IMG/VR virus record: IMGVR_UViG_3300017697_000034 | Coordinates: 1-39,057 of that record | Source: a virus | Direction: 5' to 3' (one strand) | Length of the DNA stretch: 39,057 nucleotides | Shown here: positions 13,520 to 22,500 of the stretch, in pieces | How positions within the stretch are numbered: the first letter of the stretch is position 1 | How the letters are laid out: every line of letters starts with the position of its first letter | The notes under the pieces: model-generated | Told to the model about the DNA's origin: nothing | Database searches by the model: none | The model's input: the letters and a program-made list of their open reading frames with translations, nothing else | Made by a program: the position numbers and the translations under genes

Positions 13520-16500
13520 TTATCTTGCTAGGAAGAATCCAAGTGCTACTGGTGCACCGTCAATTCCGCCTGTAAAGTTCATCTTTGCTGTAATATTTAG
13601 CTGACCGCCGCTGGTTGTTGTAATTTCATTGTTTGCAATGAATACTGTACCTGCTGTTATTGTGTTAACATTCAAACTGGACTGTCCGCCACCGATCTGT
13701 GCAGTAATATACGATTTAATTGCACGCTGTGTTGGAACAACACTATCACTGTTAGCTGTAAAGAACGGGTCTGTACTAAACTGTGTAATAATAGCTGAAC
13801 CAATACCAAGACCAATACCATTAAGTTGTAATGATTGTAATCCTGCTAAGTTAAATGCGTCAGCATCCAATGTCGCAGTACCTGTACTTTGTTGTACTCC
13901 AAACAATCCACCAACGTTAAAGTTACCGTCTTGGTCTGTACTTGTAAAGAACACACGACCACCGTTACTTGCTAGTTGCTGGCTTTCTTGTAGTGCTGTC
14001 GTAATATCCACAAACGGATAATTTGTATCAGCTTGGTTGCCAGTGCCAATGTACAAGAAGTCGTGTCCTGTTAGTCGTACTTGCGAGTACTTGTTAGTTG
14101 CAGTAATTAATGTTCCATCTAATGGAGCAACTAATGTTGTTAATCCCGGACTTAATTGGAATGTTGCATTATAGTCGCCTTTATCACCTAGTATGTTACT
14201 AATAGCAACTAGCTTATAGAACACACCTGGTCTATTAATAAATTCAATATTTGACCCTGGTTCTGGTAAATCAAACAATTTTTTAACAGCAATAAAGGTA
14301 CTTGCTTGGAATAAGTCAGCTGCACCATCACCGCTAAGTTCGGTTGTAGCAGTCTGATATCCTGTGCCTCTATTAATAAAGCTTGGATTACCTAATACAC
14401 CGTCGCCTTGTCTTGCGTCTGTAGGAGCAACAATAGTTGCGTTAGGATCAGCAACAGTTACAATTGGTCCTGTTTTAAACTCAGCTCCACTAAATGTTGC
14501 AGATTCAACCACTACTGGTGTTCCGCTATTTGCAATTAAACTAACTGTTAATGTTGTACTATTCGGTACTGTATTAATATAATATATTGTATTGTCAAAC
14601 AATCCTGAAGTTGCAACTCCAGTAAATTTAATTTGTTGTCCAACAATCATATTATCAGTTGAATCAACTGTAATTGTATTAGTAGCAGTTGAACTTACAG
14701 CACTACCTTTCGGATAACCTGATCCTGGTTCAATCATTCTAGTTTTATTAGCCGAACCATCTGCTTCAGATATTCTACCAATTGCCTTGGCACCTGTTTT
14801 AATTCTTGCTGCTACAGTACTTGCAGTATCAGTTAATGTGATCCAAGTTGGAACATTTCCAGGATTACCAAATGCTAGTGCATGATAATCGCCACTTGCA
14901 GGTAGTGTTTGTTTGGTCCAAGTTAATCCGTCTGGACTAATTGCACATTCATCTGAGCCTTCAGCTACTGCTACAAATAGGCCCTGGCCATATTTAACAG
15001 TGGACCAAGTTTGTGAACTTGGCAATCCTGCTGGAGATTCTATCCAAGTACTTCCTTTATTGTAACTTATTGCTACTTCTCTAGTTCCAGAAGCAATTGC
15101 AACAAAGCGGCCGTTACCGTATGCAATACTTGACCATAATGTGCTTGCAGACAAGTTACCACCAGCTGCCCAAATAATACCGTTAGTACTTGTAAACGCT
15201 TCGTTGCCGCCGCTATTAACTGCAACATATACTCCTGCACCGTATGCAACTCCACTTAAAGTTCCTGCACCTAATACTGGTGTAGTACGAGATACCCACG
15301 AACTGCCATCTGTTGAAGTTGCTGCACTTCCTGAGCCCCCTGCGCCACCTACAGCAACAAATACTCCGTTACCGTATGTTACTGCATTAAAATTGCTGTT
15401 TGGCAGAGCAGTGCCTGCGTTCCAAGGATCATCAACTGCATCGGTTAATAATAGATTTGCGTTTGCCGTTGATCCATTTGCAATTGCTACAAACTTAGCT
15501 GATGCATCAGTAATTGTTATTGTAGGAGTACTTGTGTATCCTACACCAACAATTGGATCATCGTCAATGTCTACACTAAATTGTAATGATTGAACTCCTT
15601 GATTGTCTACTGTAGCAACTGCTTGTGCCGGTGTACTTGCGCCGCCTCCGGATATTGTAACAGTAGGAACACTAGTATATCCGTTACCAAATGTTTGTAC
15701 AGTAAGTTTAGTAAGTTTATCAGTTTCTGCTGTCACTGTCGGAACACCGCCATAACCTGCACCAGTTGTAGTAAGAATAACTTCTTGTATTATACCATTT
15801 AATACTGTAGCAACCGCAGTCGCTGCGCCTCCGCCTGAAGTAGGCGTAATAGTAATAGTTGGAGCACTTGAGTACCCTTGTCCACCGTTTATGACATTAA
15901 TACGAGCAACCTGTGCTGGTCCTGGTAGACCGATACTATTAAGTTCGCCAAGTTCAGCTGTTAGTACTGCGCCCGAGCCGCCTAAGCCGCCTACAGTTGC
16001 AGTTGCAGTTGCTCCTTGTCCACCGCCAAAAGCAGTATCAATCCAATTAGCACTTGCAACTGTGCCGCCTGCTGTCCAAGTTGTACCATCTGTTGAGTAT
16101 GTTGTAGATGTGCCGCCGTTCTGTAGTGCAACAAATCTGCCAGATGCATATGTTGCTGTTGCGTATGCAGTTGCACTATCTGTTGTAGTAGCTGTAGCTG
16201 CAAAGCCTGGCGCACTATAAGTAATGCTAGGTTCTACAGTATAACCTGTTGTTAAGTCTAACGCTGCTGCAATAGGTGTTCCAGGAACAACATGATCCCA
16301 ACCTGCTGCATACAATGTAACATTTTTAGTTTCATTTGTTAATGTTGCAGTTGCGCCGCCGTCAGTTGCACTCACTGTAAATGTTGTTGAGTTTGGAATA
16401 GTAGTTACATAATATTCAGTAGTAGCTGATAGGCCTCCAATTGTACTACCTAAGTAAATTGGCATATTAACATACAACGAATACGTATCTGCTACTGTTA

Positions 16501-19500
16501 GTATGTTACCTGTTGCGCTTGATGCAGTTACAGTTAAATTATCAAAGCTACCTTTGTAAACTCTAGCAACTTTAGTACCGTTGCTAAATTGTAGTATCTT
16601 AGCATATTGCCCAACACCTGTACCTGTTGTAAGCTGTATGTGCATTCCGACATATGCATTAGCTAACGCAGTGTCAGTTGCTGCAAGTTGGCCTGTAATT
16701 AAGTCGCCGCCCTGTGCAACGTTTTTAGCAGTTACATAATTCTCGCCGCCAATACCGTTACCGTCGTCTAAATCAATTAGTCGTGTTTCAAATATACCGG
16801 AATCACGGAACTCATCTGCAATTACTGTTGCATTAAATCCGTCACCGCTAATTGCATATTGTGCGTTAGTGTAACCTACACCTGCGTTATCAAACTCAAG
16901 GCTTAGTACTTCTTGACCAGTTGAAAGAACACTTGTTGAAAACGCATCATTTGATAAGTTATCAACATTGCAGAACAATGGAACTTCGCCAGTATCAGTG
17001 CCTTCAGCAATAACGCCGTATGTACCATAAGACGAGTTACCATTTGTAGCACGAATTCTTGCACCAAAGTCTGCAATGTATCCTGCATAGTTATAGTATG
17101 CAAATACAGATACAAGCTCTGTTAATGAGTTGTTACCACTACACCATACGCCAATTCCGTCGCTTAATACTTGCGTAAAGTCGTTACTAACCATTGAACG
17201 GTTACCGCCTGCGTGTAATCCGCCATCAATTTTATTACCAACACATCCAACGCCAAATGTTGTTACATTTTGAATATATGGTGATTTATTAGTGATCCAT
17301 GCTTCGGTATCATTTGGACCAAACCCTGGATCAAGTGCAACATATGCACCTGCTGTTGGGCGTCTTGTTCCAAACTCATTAAGCTCAGTTAGGTTGCCGC
17401 GCAGGCCGTTTAGTGTTTGATTACGGACACCAGTTGAGTTACGGACACGATACATGTCTGAGCGCTCTGAACCATTTACTGCATTTAAATAAAGTTCAGC
17501 TGCTCGTAATGCTTTAAAGTTTCCTGGGTATTGTAAATCATATGTAATTGCATCAATATAACGATCCATATCTCTGCGACATGCTACTGGCTCAAACCTA
17601 TATGTAACACTACTACTACTTAGATTTACAATAGTTTTATCTACTGTAAATGAAGTTGTATTAGGTACTGTTGCAATAATGTACTTAGTATTGTCGCCAT
17701 CTAGCGATACTGGATCGCCAACACCGAACATATGCGGAGTAGTTGTAGTGATAGTAGTACCTGTAATGCTAGCAATAGTGTTAGTAAATTCAGAACTTAT
17801 CCAAGCTGTTGCTTCGTTAGCTAAGAAGGATTTATTAGCTGTAAGTATATCAACACCGTTAATTGTTTGAATATCATTAAAGTATGTAACAGTGCCGTTA
17901 ATTTCTGGACTGTCGTTTTCGCCTTTATCAAGCATGTTAATAACAATATCCATTAGTGCATTGACACGCTTTTTAGCATTAGTTATTACTAAGCCGTTAA
18001 CAATATCGACCCCAGAAACATATGATGCTATAACATTTTTAAGTTCTCTATACGACTGTACTGTTGCAGTTTTTTGTGCACCTAATACTAAATCTGCTTG
18101 TGCGCCTCTGTAGTATGATAGAGCTGCTATAATTGTGCGATAGTTACTATCAGTCATCATATCCCAGAAAATTGCTTCTGTAATATATCCAACATCGCGT
18201 TCGCATTTAGCTGAATCATAAGTTAGTGTTGGATAATTTGCTGCAATATATTCAGTAACACTAGTTTTTATAGCACTAACCGAACCTGATATGTTAGCTG
18301 CTTGTTGTTTCAATGCAGCCGTTACTCCGCTTGTATCAGGATTAATTTTAATAAGCATTGATTGATTAGCAGCATTGTCATCTGTAAGTACAACTGTAGT
18401 ACCGTTAAAGAATTCTGCTACGGTAAACTCAGTAGTACTTGGTGTGGAATTTACATAATAATCTTGATTCCCATCAAGATTAGCAAAGCCAAACAATACT
18501 TCAGGACCGAGGTTTATTACATCGCCTATCTTAAGACCGTGTGCTGTAGTTGATGTTAATACATTTGATGTAACATCATTAATTGTTATTGTTGGAAGTG
18601 CTGTTAAGTTAGTATCAATAATATCTTTTACTTGTTCAATTAAAGTGTTAACGCGAGCTGCTGAATTTGCATCTCCTACAATTTGTATATCTTCATCTCT
18701 AAACTTAGGTGTTATATTACTTTGTAGTGCAAATGGACTTCCGAGAGTGTTAACAGCTAAGTCGCTTGCTAAAAACTTAACATAATCATATGCAGCAATA
18801 GTTGCTGCTTTATCATTTGCGTCAACTTGTAATTGCGTAGCCAAGTAATAAGACAGTCCAAATTGTTCCGAAGCTACTGTACTGCTATATGTTAAATCAT
18901 AACGCAATGCGTCTACTAACATTCCGACATCTCGCGAACATTTGTCTTGACTGAACACAATACTTGGATATTCTATTGATAAAAATTCAGAAACTTCTGC
19001 CTGTATAAAGCTTTTATTCTCCCAAATTATTGTACCTGCTGCTACATCATTATCGTCGGCACTACTTAGTGGCTTCCACTTAGTTGACGGACGGGCGCCT
19101 CCATTAATTGTAGCAATAATATCATCAATAATAATTTCTGCGTGTGCTGATGCTGTGTTAGAAACTGTATGCTTAACTTTATGCTTTAAGAAATTAATAG
19201 AACCTATAGTTGCTTTTAGTTCGTTATTAATTACTTCTGCTGTCGAAGTCAATGTTCTATAATAGGACATACCTGCTTTAATTGAAGCAAAGTTTGAACC
19301 AGTTACTGTATCGCGTGCAATAGCATCTACCATCAAGCCAGCATCTCTGCGGCAAGTTGCTACATTGTATTTTAAATCCTGATTAAATTTCTCTACCCAA
19401 GATACAACATCTTCTGCAATTTCTGCTCTCTTAGATAGCAATGTATTGTATGCATATCTAACATCAGCATCTGCCCATTCTGTTGCAATGTTGATTGTTG

Positions 19501-22500
19501 CATTGGGCAATCCGTTATTAATCCAATCAAGGATGTCATCAACTCTATCTCCAGCAAAATTTCCAGATATTATACTGCCTGGGGTGCCAGTTACATCTTG
19601 TGTTAGGTTGTTGCCTGTTGATTTTGTTACTGTAGTTTCTGTTATTACTTCTGTTATTACTGTTTTTAATCTGCCATATGCTGCTAGTGTTGCTGGCAAT
19701 TCGTTTTCACTAATTGTTAATACAAAGTTTGAATAATATGCACTACCTGCAATTAACGATTGTGTATTGCCGCCATATGTTAGATCATATCGAACTGCGT
19801 CAACAATATAACCTACATCGCGAATACAACGATCTTGTCCATCTGATGAAATACTTCCCCAAACAGCATCATAACCATTGCCAGAATCTTCTAACCATTT
19901 ACGAATTTCTAATTGGATAAATGCATGGTTAGCAGCTAACTGATTAGCGCCGTCTACATAGCCAGCAAATGTCCCAGTAGCATTTGAAGTTGTTACATAA
20001 GCAAGATCATCTACTGTGTTAATGGGCGTTGGTAACATAATGCCCGGTAATGATCCTAAACCATTTTGTATAATATTCTTAATGTCGTCTGTGCGAGCTG
20101 CTGCAAAATTAGCAGCATCTGTTGTTCCAACTTCACTTTGAACACCTGTTGTAATCTTGGTTAATTCTTCTTCAATAAAGTTAATAGTGCTTATTGTAGC
20201 ATCTAGCTGATCAGCTAATACAATGCCTGCTGAAGCAATACCACTTAGATATGAAGCACCAGCTTTTGCACTTCTAAAATCACTTCCAAATATTACATCA
20301 TACAAAATTGCATCAATAATATAACCTACATCACGCGAACATAATGCTGTATCATATGTTAAATCAGGATATAGGAAGTTAATGTAATTAATTACACCTG
20401 CTTGTATTATTGGTTTTCTGCTATCTACTACTGCTTTAAAGTCTTGTAATGCAGTGTCGACCCAAGCAATTGATGGATTAATTATAGTAGGTAAACTGCC
20501 GGTATCGATAGTTTCTTTGATTTCATTAATTCTATCTACAGCAAATACCGCAGCGCCTGCACTACCAGCTGTTCCGCTAGTGTCTTGTGATGTCACATTT
20601 CCTGTAGTTGGTGTAATTGTAACACCTGTAGCAATGTCATCAATAATTGCTGCTAAACGAGTTTGTACAGCTAATAATGGAGTTTTTTGGTCTGCTGGCG
20701 GAACAAACGAACCTTCTGTATAGTAACTTCTAGCTACTACAACAGTTTCTAGGTTACCTCTATAAGTAAAGTCATAAATTAATGCATCAATAGTAGATTG
20801 TACTCTATCTAAGAATACAGTTTTATCCCCTGCACTTAATGCTGTCCAAACTGCGTTGTAGGAATCAACCATAAATGCTTCTACTTCATCAATTAAGAAT
20901 TGAGTGTTAGCTGTAACTAATCTTCGAGTATTAAAGAACCCAGTGTCGTAAAGTGTTGGATCGGCATATGTAAACGAAGTTTGCTTTGTGCCTAAAATCA
21001 TAATATCTCTTATTAATTCAGCGTTTGCTTTAACTGCATTTGTGCCGGAAGTTATTTCTTTAATCTCGTCTCTCACATGTGAAATTGTTGCTGTAGTTGC
21101 TAACAATTGATTGTCAATAACTACTTCTGCTGAACTAATAGCTCTTCGATAGCTCATTCCTGATTTTAATGAACGGAAAGTACTGTTAAACATAATATCA
21201 AACCGCAGTCCGTCAATTATAAATCCAACATCTCTTGAACACTTAGCATGGTCATAAACGAATTCACTATAAGTGTTTGTAATGTACTGTAGCACTCCTG
21301 GTACTACTGTTGTATCTGCAATTACATCGTCAGCATCTGAATCAATAGCTGCTGCTGCCCATGAATAGTCTGGGAATGTTTTAGCAGGCATTGCACTCAT
21401 ACTACCTGCATCGAGTGCATCAATAAGTATATCTAATAGTGTTGCTAATTCTGTTTCTTTACCTGCGTCAGTTACATATCCATTAATAATTGTTTTAAGT
21501 TGAATCATTGAAGCAACTTCAATTTGACGCTGGTCTACTGGTAAATTAACTGCCCAACCTGTAAAGTATGCTTTAGTAGCTTCAGTAATTGCACTGTTAC
21601 CACCATATTGTATATCATAGCTAAGTGCATCAACAATGTAACCTGTATCTCTTTCGCATACACTTTGATCATATGCAAAACTCGGATAGGTAGTATTAAT
21701 CCAACTAGTAATGTCTGAGATAATAGTAGCTTTGTTGGTTTGGAGTTCTGATCGTGTAGCAAGTGCAACACTATTACCAGTATCAGTAAATACTAATGCA
21801 TTAGCGTTTGCTGCACCGTTTTGAATAATATCAATTACTTCATTCCAATATGCTGTATTTCTAGCAATTGCTGTACTGTCAGATAGTAGTGCTCCAACTA
21901 GATCACGGCCTTGAGTAATTGCACCAACAGTTTCAGTTAATTGATTTTCAATAACTTCTTTGCTCATACTTCTTCTATATGCTAATCCATCTCTTACAGC
22001 ATTAAAGTTAGAACCTGTAGCTACATCATATGCAGCGCCAATTTTTAGTAGTTCTAAATCTCTACGGCATTTTGCACTACTGTATTTAAATGATCCAAAA
22101 TTACTGTTAACATAGTCAATTACTGAGTCTTGTATATCTGCTGTTGCATTTGTAATATTTGTGTTAGCAGTTTGTAGCGTTGAAGGAACCCAAGTAATAT
22201 CTGGCGCAATTGCCGCAGCAAGTGTTCCGTCTGTATCAATTGTGTCGTAAATTTCTTGTATACGTGCATCTGCAAAAGTTTCTGCGGCCGCACTGCCTGC
22301 TGTTCCTAAAGTATTTTGTAGTACAGTGTTACCTGATGTTGGTGTAATTGCTGTTTCTGTAATTACATCGCCAATGATTGATTTTAAGTGTGCGTAGGTT
22401 GCAAGAGTTTCATCTTTCTTACCTGTGCCATATACCGGATTGCCATTTACAAAATAACTTCTTGCCGCAACAGTAGTTTCTAAGTTGCCTCCATAAGTTA

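Noticed and set aside
14870-15400. Photosystem II assembly factor Ycf48 homologue
   Set aside because: The YGNG blades are embedded in a giant fibre, so only the fold type is shared; no host-type gene is indicated.
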